64,000 bases of DNA from Earliella scabrosa (taxonomy: Eukaryota > Basidiomycota > Agaricomycetes > Polyporales > Polyporaceae): the NCBI GenBank assembly GCA_022605405.1, contig JABYQQ010000025.1:558001-622000 (forward strand), in the 5' to 3' direction. The notes beneath the pieces were generated by a model, which was not told the DNA's origin, searched no databases, and was given only the letters and a program-made list of their open reading frames with translations. Below, piece after piece: positions 24,574 to 37,230 of the stretch. A program made the position numbers and the translations under genes. Position 1 is the first letter of the stretch; every line of letters starts with the position of its first letter.

Positions 24574-25780
24574 GCTACCCGCGGCCTTGGGCTCGGAGGC
24601 TTCAGGTAGAGATTGCGACAGATTATATATAGCTATAAGACAGTATTAGAAGTCAACACATCCGGTTGGTATAGACTCCTGCTCACCGACTTCTGGTTCA
24701 TAGCGACCGTTGACAACTTGAAAAAGACCGACATGAGATCACAACGAGGTCACCCCTTCCACTGGGCAATGGGTCAGCAGACTGTACGTGAATCCCATGT
24801 CTGGGCGTCACACCGGTGGTAAGTGTCCACCTTCGAGAAGCCTCATGGCATCCGACATCGTGGACGTAACACCCATTTTCCACTGCTCCCGCACTGCCAG
24901 CATGTTGTGCGGCAAACGTGTGTATCAGAGCCACCATCCAGCTCTTGGAGTAAGTTTGACTGCGAATCGTGCATTGTTCGGCAGCATGAAAGGAACTTTG
25001 CACGACGCAAGATCTGGTGTATGCGATATCTCATTGTTGGAGGGCCGTTCGCCCTGTGATGCCAAATTCCAGAGGTAGAGTGAGTTCAGGTGGAGCGCGC
25101 CAGTGTGCCGTGAGGCAGCAGGACCGCCGGGGGACGCTGCGTGACAGGCTCGCTCGGACTCGTCAAGAACCTCCCACATCTCCCGCACCTATTCCAGAGA
25201 GCGGCGCCACTGGGTCGAACGTCGGCTTTAGCACTCGTCCACCGCGTATTCCGGCTCTCGGCTGCGCTACCAGAAGTCGAGATGAACCGTGACGTCTGAG
25301 TTTGGAGCCGGATTGTGATCCTCAGGCTGAGGGTGGATCGTGATATGCGGCGCAGAGCTGTCGCGTCCGACCCAACATGCCCATGCTCGAACTAGGGACG
25401 AGGAATGCACGAATTCGCGTAGTTTTGAGCCCTGGGTCCATGCACATGCACATGCACGTTCCAATACTCGAAATGCGCTCTCAAATGTGGCCATGCCCGC
25501 CTGTCCGTAGGAGCAACTCGCACGGATGGTACGGCAGCAGAAGCGCAAGCTAGAGAACCTGGTCTGAGTTGTACGACGCGCGGTATTGTCAGCGGTTGAA
25601 ACGGGTGACGATAGAGCCATTTGATGTCCCTTCTGGCAGGGCAAACGAGCAGAGTTGAGCTTTGCCTATCGGACTCGACGTGGTGATTGAGAGTGAGGTC
25701 GCGCTTGAGGTTGTCGCATCGGGAGACATCGCTCAAGGACGGAGCAGTGATCCTGCTGGTTCCTGATTGAGCGGCGCCGC
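24574..25780. other. Flank upstream of the short DUF6535 gene, unit 2
   Basis: Counterpart of 6374-7600. The minus-strand peptide starting MWEVLDESE near 25180 is kept, with extra residues relative to unit 1. Position 25440-25460 carries a run of CATGCACATGCACATG repeats. No complete gene is visible. Confidence 0.3.
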
Positions 25781-26450
25781 TTCGTCTTCAGAATAAATGC
25801 CAACAACGCAAAAAAGCAGGTGGCGGTGAAGCTGAGACAGTCGAAGAGTCAGATGGTATTGAGAGTCCAGAATGAGGAGAAGGAACAGGTAGAGAGAGCG
25901 TGCTGGGTCACGCTACCCGATATGGCAGGTGTAGCCCACGTGGCATGTGACCGAACGCGTTGGCCAATCGACGCGTGTCGCGACTGTTGTCTCTCTGTGA
26001 GTCTCTCTGAGTCCTCAGCCTCTGTCACCTGCGCTACTTCCTGGCCCTCGCTGCTCGTAATCACTCTGGTGGACGTCGTGGCTCTTGAGCCTCCTGTCGA
26101 CACATGCATCATTGCCCGCCGGATTCCAGGACAAGTTGAACAACCTTACAACGTGACGCTCGCCTGCTCGCGTCGAGACTCCCGGGCCTTGGTCGATAGC
26201 CGTACGTATGTCCTGCATTGTGCCTTGCGCCCGTCTCTGATCTACACGTTTTGCAGCTTCAATGAATAACTGGTCTACCGAAAGGCACCTGCGTGCGCTC
26301 ATCTCCGCAATTGACACTGGACTCGACACCGTCCTGTCTCGGTTGAACGTTGAACCTCGGCTGTGGCATTGCAGCCTCATCAAGGTGCGCATACCGATAC
26401 GTCCACTTGGATAACTCTCCGTGTCTGCAGGAGCCCTCATGTAGCTCATG
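25781..26450 (+). other. Spliced-looking segment, unit 2, unidentified
   Basis: Counterpart of 8161-8665. It has an open piece with HVACDRTRWPIDACRDCC and PVDTCIIARRIPGQVEQP, then a good intron at about 26203-26257 (GTACGT to TTGCAG). A second piece, WSTERHLRALISAIDTGLD to EPRLWHCSLIK, ends at a GTGCGC donor at 26386. The second piece is lost in unit 1. This is the best trace of the gene in the array, yet the following exon has stops. Confidence 0.35.
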
Positions 26451-28320
26451 CCACTGATGTCGGCGATGAGAAGCTCTGATCAGTAAGTACCACTCGCCTA
26501 CGATTCTCCCCGCATGTATCTCACAAACGCGATGGCATGGTCTTCAAATTCCACTCGTATCTCCGCCTACCCTTCTCTCCTCATTTACCGTGCGCGGCTA
26601 TCCATTTGGACCAGCTAATCAAGATACGGGACCGTCTGAGGTGCAGATACAGGAATGCAGGCCCCAGCAGTCACAATTTCCGAAGTACGTCCCGCACACA
26701 GGTTCCTCCAGCTTCATGCGATGCTCGAGTTGCCAGGGCTCACTCACCTCGCAGGCAACCTACAGTCACATTGAATCCGGTACGTCAAGAGCGAGCTGTA
26801 CGTCCACCCCGTTCACTTTCCGCATGTTTGACAAGGCGCTCACCCATGCAAGGCCGTCCGCGCTGTTCTCCACGCTTTCGCGCGCAACAATGCTTCTCGT
26901 CTTCATCGACGGCGGCCTGCGACCATGTTTCCTGGAGTGCGTTTTGCGACACGGTACAAGAACGGCCGCACGTTTGGCGGCGCGATATCATCCGTCCCGA
27001 ACACTTCGCTCTTTTCGCAGCGGCCGTCCGGAACGTCCGCGAGAGCTGAACTCCGGCTCTCATCCTCTCTTGACTGTAGGCCTTAATGCGGGATAGATGG
27101 CGCACGCTATGCGTGCAGTGGCATGTTGTGTCTGGAAGCCCTTTCTCAAGGAGGAGAAGACGGGACCTCACCACAGCAGCAGGCGGACATGGTTCGTCGC
27201 ATTGGCTTCTGCATGGGAGCGAGCTGACGTTGACCCGCATGCAGGGCTTCTATTACAATTGTTGCTATAACTTGTTCAGGGATGGCCTCCACGCCGCATC
27301 TTCGTCTATTCAACTGAGCAAACGTTCTGCTGGTTTTATTCGAACAACGTATAGGCGGAAGTGAGCCGGGTGAGCGACCGACGCTCTCTACGTCAAGTAA
27401 ACATTCCTTGTTGTCTTTAAGCTGCTGTTGGAAACTGAGAACCCCTCGTTTAGCACCGCGATGGCGACCGGTGTGAATGATCTCGTCCATGACCCGATCG
27501 ATTGCCCTCGTCGCTCCCTGCAGGTACCACCAGATGGTACAACGCGGTCGAGCTCGCGCGGAATGGGCAACGCGGAGGTTCGGATCCTCACTACGTGAAC
27601 ATAACTGGCGCGTGGGCGCGCCCGCAGGTGTGTTCCCTGTACCGTTGATGTTATCACACCGGACTGACAGGAGCACTCGCAAACTAGTTTGTACGCCAGA
27701 CTTTCTCTGTACCAGCTCTCTTCGCTCGTCCCTCCCACTCTTGACCAGAGTGATCATACCGTCGCACCAATCGTGCTCGCCTGGACGTGCCCCCTGTATC
27801 AACTTCAGTATCGACGCTGACGCCCACGCCGTATACACGTCGCGTCTTGGTATCAAGGTCCCTTTCCCCGCGCTCGAGCCTAAGGCGATCCCGATCAACA
27901 AGATGTCTCTTCTCAGCTGTGCTTTCAATGTGCGCGCTTCATATCTCTGTGATGAGGCGCCATCGCCCCTCGACGTCGAATTCTCACTTCGGCGTTGCAG
28001 CGGCAGGCTCGAGGGTCCTTATCGACGCTGAGAAGCGGATCGATATTCCTTCTCGACTAATTTTTCGACGCCTCGACTTATTCTCTTTCGGATCCCACCT
28101 CGCGGTATATCAGCCGAGTGTAGATGCGAACCAGCCTTGCTGGCAGGGTTCGCTGACACGCTGCTCTTCGTGTGGCATGTCACAGGACGAACTGAGCACG
28201 GACATGGGCGACACCTGCCGCAAGTACACAAAGCGGTGGGACTCGGGAGGGGTCTCGTGCGTTAGTAGCGGCGGGTACCACTGCCTCTAATCGTCGTTCG
28301 CTCACGGTCGGTGCAGCTCA
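26451..28320 (+). other. Decayed plus-strand segments, unit 2
   Basis: Counterpart of 8700-10760. Readable pieces are RRDIIRPEHFALFAAAVRNV near 26975-27035 and MATGVNDLVHDPIDCPRRSL at about 27461-27520. A frameshifted trace of the DVEF exon lies near 27965. A long minus-strand open frame at 27146-27928 overlaps these pieces and is not conserved, so I did not call it. Confidence 0.25.
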
Positions 28321-28716
28321 TCTTCGCGTACTGACGGCAAAGGCGAATACAGCCAACCCACACCCAACCCACACATAGGAGAAGAAAGCTCCCTTTGGGG
28401 TGAGTGCCTAGCCTGATACACCTCGTATAGAAACGGAAGAACTACTTCTGCTGCAGCTGGTAAGACACGACAAGTCAACGGTGGGCCCTATCCCGGAGCC
28501 GAGCGCGCTCCAGCGCTATACGGCCCCTACTGCTGCGTCAGGACGTGCCCGTTGGTTCAGCCGGGAACGCTTCCAGCCATACGCGTTCTACGAGGTGGAC
28601 AATTGCCACGCTCCTCCACACACACCAGGTCTGCGCATGCATATATTCTCAACTTGGAAATCTTCACAGCAGGCAGACAGGTAGCCATACTTGCCGGAAT
28701 TGCACTGCACCTGGAC
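28321..28716. repeat. 396-bp segment inverted relative to unit 1
   Basis: This is the reverse complement of 10761-11141, lying between direct-orientation flanks GGTGCAGCTCA (28310-28320) and CTAGGAATAG (28717). Here the conserved peptide PIPEPSALQRYTAPTAASG reads on the plus strand (about 28484). Unit 3 shares the unit 1 junction, so the inversion most likely happened in unit 2. Confidence 0.85.
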
Positions 28717-29212
28717 CTAGGAATAGTATTTCCAACTCCAGCGTTGTACAGACATCTGGAAAGCTGATGTGGACACCTCACGGTGGACGCAGCGGCCCAC
28801 GGGTCACAGAGAAGACCCGAAGCATGAAAATGCGAGAACAGCATGTCCCGGCGTAGCAGGCCTCGATGTAGAGCGGCATTTGCTGGGGTCGGTTGGCCAA
28901 GACGACAGGGTGATGTCGCTCGCAATTGGGTGCCGTACAACGCCACCCAGACTTGCTTCTGGAAGGCCGTGCGTGCCATCCAGACAAATCGCGCTCGAAG
29001 GAGCCAGCTGGGGACAACGGCGAGAGATCGCCCTTTGGACGGCCGGTGGGGCGTCCCCGGTCGAGCTTCTCAGAGGCCACCTTGACATGACAGGCCGGCT
29101 GACAGGCCTGGGTTTGACGCGTTCCATGCAAACGCGCTATTCTTGGACATCTGGTATACTAGTACTGGCCCGTGAGCACGAACACCCACTTGCCTCTGAC
29201 TGCACCCCAGCC
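28717..29212 (+). promoter_or_regulatory. Conserved upstream region of G2
   Basis: Close match to 11142-11639. The leader intron has a GTGAGC donor at 29172 and a CACCCCAG acceptor directly before CCATGTCC. An in-frame upstream exon starting ATGCAAACGCGC at 29127 is possible. Confidence 0.5.
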
Positions 29213-32200
29213 ATGTCCGCCCCTGGAGGATCCTCGTCTGCTGAACGAGACGACGCTGAGATTCCAGCCCCCAAGTCTACAGATGTGCGAGGTCCTGTGG
29301 GCTCTGTCACCCCATGCGGGACTGACCTTCCTATCCCAGCCGCCCAAGGCCACGGACGAACTTCCGCATGAATGGATACTGCCTACACCCGAGGTAAGCA
29401 TTTAATGTATGCCTCGCTTTGATTGCAGTGGCGAACATGTTCCAGGTACGCTGGAACGAGCGGAAGGAGGAATCTTCCGAAGAAGAGAGGAAGAAGGCCT
29501 TGGACGAGATGGCGGGCATTGTCAAGACCTACAGCGACGAGCTGGTTAAGCGGTGGAATGGAGAGATTGACACTCTCTTGGTCTACGTATGTGCTGATTG
29601 CTGCATTGCTGGATAGCGTCGTGACAAAAATGTACCTGAACAGGCCGGTCTCTTCTCCGCTGTCCTGACCGCGTTCAATGTCCAGTCTTATACGCTTCTT
29701 GCACCTGATCCCCAGGACCGCCTTCTTGATACGTTGCAGCAGATATCCGCCCAGCTTGGAAGCTTCTCCATAAATCCCTCGTTTGTCAACTCTACCGCCC
29801 CCGCCGTCTTCCAGACCCCTGTTCCCCCTCCTCGGGCCCCGCGCTCAGCCGTATGGCTCAATACGCTATGGTTTTCCAGCCTCATCTTCAGTCTCTCCGC
29901 TGCATCGCTCGGCATCATGGTCAAGCAATGGCTCAACGAGTACAGCGCGGGCCTCTCTGGGCCCTCACAGCAAACGGCCCGCCTCCGTCAGCGTCGGCTC
30001 AATAGCCTAACGAAGTGGCGGGTTGGGTGGATCGTTGCAATCCTCCCGATACTCCTCCAGATAGCCCTCGTTCTGTTCTTCTCCGGTCTTTTGGTCCTCC
30101 TATGGGACCTCAACGACGTTGTTGCAGGCGTCGCATCCGCGCTCATTGGTATCCTGTCTACGATCACCGCCAGCACCATTCTTCTTCCTTCCTTCACAAG
30201 CGATTGTTGCTACATCTCACCTCCTGCCCTGTGGCTGTTTGCTGCAATGTTTCCCATGCGGCAAGTGTGGTATCATGCACGCCGCATGACTTCGGATGGG
30301 ATAGATGTGCTTGTTCACTACACCACTTGGAGGGCACCCATCTTCACTACTGCACTTGGAAGGCTGAGCTTGTGGCTCTGGACAAACAACACGCCATCAC
30401 CACTTTGGCGCGGATGGGAGATCCAGTACGTCTCAAAGAATCCGTCCAGTTTGGACAGCGACATCATCACGAACGCATACACGACCACCCTGAACCCGGT
30501 TCATCTCGACGTCGCTTCGCCCTCCCTAAGCGCGCTGTTTCCGGAACAAGTTGTCCGCTGTTCAAAAGGGGTACACGAGGAGACCGTGCGTCATTGGAAG
30601 AAGAATATGGACGATGTTTATCGCACGATGCCGACGCACTTCTGGAGCGACGTCTGGGTTGCGCTACACATCCCACTTGAAGCTGACCGAGACGCTGATT
30701 GGCGTGCATTTCGAGACGATGTCATGAGCTATTGTTGGGAGGGTTTGAATGCTGACCAAAGCCCTGCACGTCTTGCTTCCTATACTGCCAACGTCTGCAG
30801 CATAGTGTACGGCACCGGTCAACATCTGTATCTGCTCCGTAACCTGGTGAACAAACTGGACGTGTCGCACTTTACGGCAAGAATGCGTCAGAGCGGTGAG
30901 TCCTCCATCCCTGCTGCAGTCATACGCATGCTAATCTGTCGACATCTCCCAGTCGCACTCGTCGCACAGCAGGCGTTTAGCGTGGTTAAAACAGACAGAA
31001 AGCTGACGGTGGACAAAATCCGGGATATGTTCTGCGCACTTGACCTGCTTTTCATCTGCGTTACTCCCGATCCTCAGGCCGCGCTTGAAGGCGACGCGAA
31101 GGCGACGATCCAGGCTATCCGGACGTTCGCTCGTCATGTCATCTCCGTCTTCTTCGAGCGGTTCCGGATTCTTGTCGGCGACACCAACGGCGAAGCTGAC
31201 GAAGAAGACATAGACAGCGCATGGCAGATCATGAACTGGTTCATTGATAAAATCCGGGAGAGACAGTATCAAGATGAGGAATTCCTCCTCAAGCTGGTCG
31301 AGGGGCTGGCATCCTTGTATGTACAACATAAAAATGTCCCAAAAGCCCTGGCTCTCGTCTGCGACCTGGTGAGCACATGGACACCCAACGTATCAGGCCC
31401 TACCGCAAGGATACGTCGGCGCGGTGAGCCGTCTATACTTGCTGTTGCTGTGCCCATACTAATCTGTCGACATCCCCCAGCTACCCTCGTCATGGCACAG
31501 CAGGCGTTTGACGCAGCTTCACCGGACAGAAGGCCGTCAGCTGAAGAAATTTGCACTCTGTACCGAGCATTTGACTTGCTGTTGACCTGCGCTGCTCCCG
31601 ATCCTGCCGCACGTGAGGGCAACACGAAGACCATTCATCAGGGCATCTTTGTCCTCTTCGAGCGGTTCCGGAGTTTTCTCGGAGACACCAACGACGGAGC
31701 GAATGGATCAGACATACACATGGCATGGTTTTATGTGAACCGAGTCATTGATCGCCTCCGGGGGATACAGGATCAGGATGACAAAATCCTCCCCAAGCTG
31801 GTCGACGAGTTGGCATCCTTAGTCGGGCAAGATGAGATGAGAGTGGCAAGGCTGGACAAATTTTTCAAGTATGACAACAGAGATTGGTTTCTGGATCAAA
31901 AGCGGGTACTCGATGAACGTAGAAACGTATGTTCTAAATTATCCCAGTGAATGTGAACGCTGACATTTGGTTCCCATAACAGACCAGCCACGTGTCAGAG
32001 AGACCTGCAGCCACGTCTTTGACTCTGAACACGGCGTCCATGAAGGTCGACCACGGGTCAGAGGTACGTTATGTCCTCCCTATATATACCCCTCTCAACG
32101 TCTCACCTCCACGTTCAATCTCCACAGCAGAGTATTATGGCGAATCCTGCGAGCACGGACACGAACGTATCGGAGGCTTCCACGCCTATAGCCACCTCCA

Positions 32201-32386
32201 CAGCCGTCGCTTCCTCTGGACGTGACAATCCCACCAGTGTACGTTGCTGTCAGCGTTCCCATGTACCACACCTTCAGCTTACTGATGTGATTTCTGTAAC
32301 AGGCTCTCCCGTCGGATGCCACGGACATGAACAGCAATGAATCAAGGCCTCCCGCCTCTGAGCTCGACTCTCCTACTGCATCCTGA
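29213..32386 (+). CDS. DUF6535 membrane protein G2, two C-terminal modules, 903 aa
   Basis: Exons: 29213-29284, 29340-29393, 29446-29586, 29644-30895, 30953-31423, 31481-31926, 31983-32063, 32128-32238, 32303-32386. The membrane domain is very like G1. The C-terminal module occurs twice (exons 30953-31423 and 31481-31926), each preceded by a 57-bp phase-1 intron with a GTGAG donor and CTAAT branch site. The first module carries the VQHKNV signature also seen in the first module of G4. The tail is short: three small phase-0 exons instead of six; the counterparts of the first three tail exons of G1 are missing. Exon 2 is four codons shorter than in the other genes. The two 57-bp introns contain no stop in frame, so retention would add 19 residues without shifting frame. 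The acceptor before 32128 may be three bases later. Function unknown. Confidence 0.87.
30953..31926 (+). repeat. Tandem C-terminal modules of G2
   Basis: Two related modules of about 157 and 149 residues, split by the intron 31424-31480. Exon 30953-31423 is phase 1-1 and so can be duplicated or lost without changing frame. Both carry PDPxAxxG and FERFR signatures; the second is shortened near NTKTIHQGIF. Confidence 0.85.
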
Positions 32387-32999
32387 ACAGACCCATCGAC
32401 TTCGACGTCCCACCGCCGTCAGGCACGTCGTCGTATTGCCAGGGCAAGGCTAGAAACGCAGCTTGCACCCCAACATCCCTCATTCCAATGCCGTCTCTCC
32501 GTATCACGCACAATCCACTTATATACCTCACTCTACATAGCCTCCATCCGAGGCTATGCGCGTTCGTCTTCCCCCGCTTTGGGAGCTTCCCGTTCTGCTT
32601 TCATCCTCGCCGTGGACCCTTCTCCATCCCAGCCCGAGTCTCCTCTCTATCCATGTACAAAACCATTCTTTTCGTGATCGTCATATATTCTTGCTCCACT
32701 CGCGTTTTTTCTTCGTCTTATATATGAGTCCGTCCTACCGTCCGGAACGAGTACATACACGCAGACTTCGCGCTCTAGCTATGTTCACCCCAACCTCCGA
32801 CCTGACCACCCTCCATATCGCATATCTATAAATGAGTACCGGTTCGCGTGCCCAACTATGGTCCTCACGAGCATTAGATAGTAGACTTGACATCCTAGCT
32901 TGTCGAAGGTCGACCTCCGTACGTGCGACAGCTTCTTGCTATCCCCGCCCTCGCCCTCGCCTCCGCGTGACGCGTTGCTATCCGCGCCAGACCCCAACT
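32387..32999. other. 3' flank of G2
   Basis: Counterpart of the G1 3' flank but more diverged; the MQVFLPS frame is lost. No gene is assigned. Confidence 0.4.
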
Positions 33000-35421
33000 G
33001 CACTCAACCTAGAACAAGGTCACCTGCTCCATGTCCGCCATCGAGTTCGTGCTGGTTGCGGTGTCCGCCAATGATTCAGTTATGATAGCCGTTAGGAGGA
33101 CGTCGACGAGGCTCGCGGTCGCGCCTGATGTAGACGAGAGCTGCAGAGCAAGCAAGAGTGGGTGATAGCAACGCGTGGGCTCTCTTCTCCAGCGTGATTC
33201 CACAGGAGCCCAATCTCCGTCCTGCATCTGACGTCGGCTCTCGCTGGGACGTGTTGCAGAAAGCGAACCGATGCTCATCGTGGAGGGTAAGAAGGGCCTT
33301 GGACGCGCGCACGGACGTGGCTGCAGTTGTTGGTCCACCGCCGTTTATTCAGCATGGTTGTTCTGGACAGAAGAGGGCGAGGCGAGGTCGCGTTGCTGGC
33401 AGCCCGAACCGGCGCCGACGGGCGCGATGCTGCTGTTCAGTCCGACGTCTAGTCGGAGTCTGAGTGCAGCGTAGAGTGTGCTGAGGAACACGGGTGCGCG
33501 ATGATGGGACAGTAGAACCTAGAGAGCGCGCGTTCACACTTGGCGATGCCTGGGGTTGTTTGCACTGTGCAGAACAGAATAACGGCGCCACGCGATGGTC
33601 AGGCCGTGGTTGGAGGAGAGCCAGAGGGGTGCTAGGAGGATGCTCCGAGCTGAGGGTGACTTGCACTGCGCGATTCCGTCTGGCGTCGCGGACTTGGGGT
33701 GGAGCCGTTGCGAATGGTGGCCAGTCATGGCGTGTACGTCGTAGAGAGGAGTGAGTATCGACTCGAACTGATAGTTGCGCGAAGAGGTGCTGGAAACGAA
33801 GTCGGTCGAGATCGACATGGAGGTGACGCCGACGCCAGTACAGAGGACCAATGTCGAGGGGATCAATAGAAGCATGGACAAGGGCAGAAAGGGAGATGCG
33901 CACGTCGCTCCTTGCGTTGCACGACATTCGCTCGGCTTTCGAATTTGAAAGCCTCCGGCGAGATCGCACGTATGCTTTTCCTCCTGCAACGTTCTGGCAG
34001 GCATGAGGTTGATCACGATCGCCTAATCGACGGATGAAGCGTGCAATGGGGCGGTGCATGACTGACAAATGCGTGGGTCGGGTGGGCTGCGGAACTCGTG
34101 AGCGACATGCGGCGTCCCAAGGAAAAACTCAACGTGTCTCAAAGGGCGACAAGGATAGAGGTACACACCTTCATATGTTCATTCCTGAGCATAGAGCCGA
34201 GAACCCCTCCCTGGGAGTGGCTTGCGCAGGTTCGGCGAGCGGAGCGCGCAGAAGACCGCAAGTCCGGTGCAGCGTCGACGTCCAACACGGGGTCCGCACG
34301 TGAGGGGCGTGACAATCAAGTCTTCGCGTCTCGTTGACGAAGGGGCCGAGATCTTGTCCAAGATCAGACTCGGCGTGGATATTGGGGCCAGGGCGCGGTC
34401 GTGTGGAATCTGGGCTGGCTGACGGAGTGGGTAAGAGCGACAGAGACGAGGGCACAGTGGTTGCCTTCCTGAGTGAACATCGGCAGAGGGGAGGAGTCAG
34501 ATGGACGTACCTGAAGAACTATCTCAAATAGCCTTCATCCTGGGGCAATGAGCCAGACGTGCGTGGGCACTAGACAATGATGACTAGCTACCGGATCCCT
34601 AGTCGGTGCGGTCTTTCACTCCAGGCGTGGTTTGCATTTCAGATGAGTACCGCACACGAGCTAAATCCGCTCTCGTTGAGGAGACATGGCCGACCTCACG
34701 CCTACGCGGCCGGCAGTAGAGGCGGAGGCCTGAGCGTTATATACTGTCTGCGAACGGCCTTCGTGATGGTACAACGTGGAAGAGCGCGTTCGTGCGGGGG
34801 CCTATGAATAGAAATGGAGCACAGTCGCTTGGCTCGGGATGTACGGAGGTGCGCTTGCTCGGGGATGCGTTTTCGGAGTCCCTACGGGATTCTGGGAACG
34901 CCAATTAGTGAAGACCACGCTCTGAGACAGCGGTCACGCACTTGAAGATCCTCATCGGAGCGTGCTCCGGTTAAGTTCACATCTCATCCAAGCTGCCTCG
35001 TGCAACGCAGATGTACTCCGGGAGCGCGTCTGGAGCTCCGATATGCGATGCGTATTGGAAGCGAACCGACAACTTCGTCATACAGACGAGAGTCATGTCA
35101 GAGGGCAGGAGGGTCGGAATAGTGCATAGATACGTACCAGTTGCCCTGGAACCTTCCACTAGAAGCGAGCGGTCTCCGCACAGCGCAGAGAGTCGGGCTC
35201 CGCCAAGAGAGGTGAGCCGCGAGATGGCGGGTCTGCTGGTCAAGTACTGGCCGCTGTCATTCGCGGGATGGATGACGCAAGCAGACGAGGGCGGTAGAGG
35301 GGAGACAGCAGAGATCGGCATCGAGCTAGGGTAGAAGCAGAGAGAACAGGAAGCCCATGGACGTGGAGCAGCGGATAGTGTCCGAGAGTGCTGTCGTCAT
35401 CGGCTCCGGCTCCGGATGGAC
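33000..35421 (-). pseudogene. Block A, unit 2: strongly decayed minus-strand block
   Basis: This is the most degraded copy of block A. The end piece reads VDVLLTAIITESLADTATST, followed by MADMEQ near 33020, where other copies have VADLYGL. An upstream piece near 35060-35100 still has the GTACGTATCTATGCAC-like donor region. Many frame breaks. Confidence 0.35.
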
Positions 35422-37230
35422 GACGTCAGTATTCGGGTGCTGCTGATGGGTCGTAGAGAGGAGAGGCCATTACCACCACGGTGAGGATTGCAAGGGAGAA
35501 AGTACACGCACAGAACCGGGCCAGAGAGTGTGAGTTCGAGTTCATCGACGCAAGCTATCATTGGCTGGCGCGCGGTGTCACATTCCACGTGCCCACTTGT
35601 CACCCAGTGACTCTCCACATCTTCGCGTCCTCCGAAGGCAGCTTGACGGCTGCGCGTATGTTCACGCACCCCGTTTCCAGTCAAACTAGTGCTCGAACAA
35701 GTGTAGGTATGACGGGTGTTGATTGAAATGAAGCTCGAGTAGTTCTGACGATGACGAAAGACATCAACATGTCCCACAGGAACAAGCAGACACCGTACAG
35801 TACCATGACAACAATAAAGATAGCGAGAGAACTGTGAAGTGTAGGACGAGAGCCAAAACAACCAGATCATCGAGAGCGAAGACGCGGCCAGACCCAACGA
35901 GCAACCGGGTAAGGACGGGAAGCGAGCAGGAGCACAAGTCGAGTCCTCCGGAGCGTTGAGCGATATGAAGGACTGAAGAAACGGATGGGTGACCAATAAC
36001 GTCCACCAGTTGCGTGATGCACTCGGTGGTGAGTGCTCCGTTGTCGTAGTGCTGGCATGTCGCGCTGGTGCTGACAAAGCACATATTCTGAGTGGTGTGC
36101 AGGTGGAGGAGCGAAGAACAGGATCAAGACGATTCTCTGCGCTGAGAACGTGTGAGCAGGGAGCGACTCGTGTGCACTCGATTCCATCGCACCGGGGTGG
36201 GTGAGTGGGGTACGGAGTCGATGGCGAGTGCGGATGTGCTGCGTGCAGCAGACGGCTCGCCTGCATCTGCGGGTGGTGGTCGGCGGTATGCAAAGGCACG
36301 GTCGAGAACGACGTACGTATCCATATTCGAGTCGGCCCCGTGTCGGCTGGGATCGCCTCGCGGCCCTCGCGCAAGCTGTGGAAGAGGATAGCCGTAGTGC
36401 TGAACATCGTCAAGAGCCTCAGCGGGCAGGGCGCAAGGATGCTCGCACCGTCGTCGTCTTCATCACCGACAGCCTCGCCTCCAGGTCCTATTTCAAACGC
36501 ACGCCAGTGACATGCGAATGGAGGCTCCGAGGACACAGGTGCAGTCGTGCCATGCCCCTCCGCTGGGCGAGCGAGCGGATTCGCGCATCGCCCACCGTAC
36601 TGTCCTGCCAGTCGTAGAACCTAAGGGCCGATCTGGAGCTTGATGGAGCTTGGACTCGACGTCGACGTCAGCGTGGACGCGGTCTGATAAGCTTCTGCGC
36701 GTTAAATTGCTGAGGTCCCTCGACGACACGGCGCTAGGATCCCAGGGCGGACGGTCGGAGCCGTCAGGATCTATGGCGCGGACTGCACAGGCTGCAAGCT
36801 GAGCAAGGCGGGTCGAGGCGCAGATTAGGAGGAGGAGAGCGAGGTGGGACTTGAGGGTCCGTCCAACGTGAGATCCGAGCAGGGTCCAAGCCCGTGGAGG
36901 GATCGCTGGGGGTGTCACATGCTGTCCGTAGGGAAAGCGATTGACACGGAGTCGGACTCGGGTCCGAGACAGGAGATCGCGACCGTCTTCGGAGGAGGAT
37001 GGGCGGCGGCAGGAGCACAAAGACCTCAACGAGCAGGCGCTCGAGCCCTGCCGTTCGTGCTTGCGACGACACGTCCCTGCCACAGCTGCAGTGCACTACG
37101 ATCGTTGGGGTCAGGATCGCAAGTGGGTGAAACTATCCTGGTACGTACGTCGTCTTGGCTTGAACAGCTGGTGTGGCGGAGGAAATGGTCGACGGATCCG
37201 GCTACGTGCAGACATTGAAGAAGCGATAGC
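35422..37230 (-). pseudogene. Block B, unit 3: diverged minus-strand block
   Basis: Diverged counterpart of block B. The minus strand has VSSRDLSNL near 36720 and PLRLLTMFSTTAILFHSL near 36370-36425, where unit 5 has PLRLLRMFSSTIVTYGLL. An unusually long minus-strand open frame (35397-36536, 379 codons) runs through it and across the mark that starts the unit. Its frame is not kept in the other copies, so I regard it as accidental or decayed rather than as a gene. Confidence 0.3.

Noticed and set aside
27575..27600. GGTTCGGATCC resembling a tRNA B box
   Set aside because: No A box or cloverleaf at the required distance; the unit 1 and unit 3 copies do not keep it.
27146..27928. 260-codon minus-strand open frame in unit 2
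   Set aside because: It runs opposite to plus-strand pieces that are shared with unit 1, and its own frame is not kept there.
35397..36536. 379-codon minus-strand open frame in unit 3
   Set aside because: It crosses the unit boundary and joins peptides that lie in different frames in the other copies; no recognisable domain. Most likely a chance open frame in GC-rich relic sequence.
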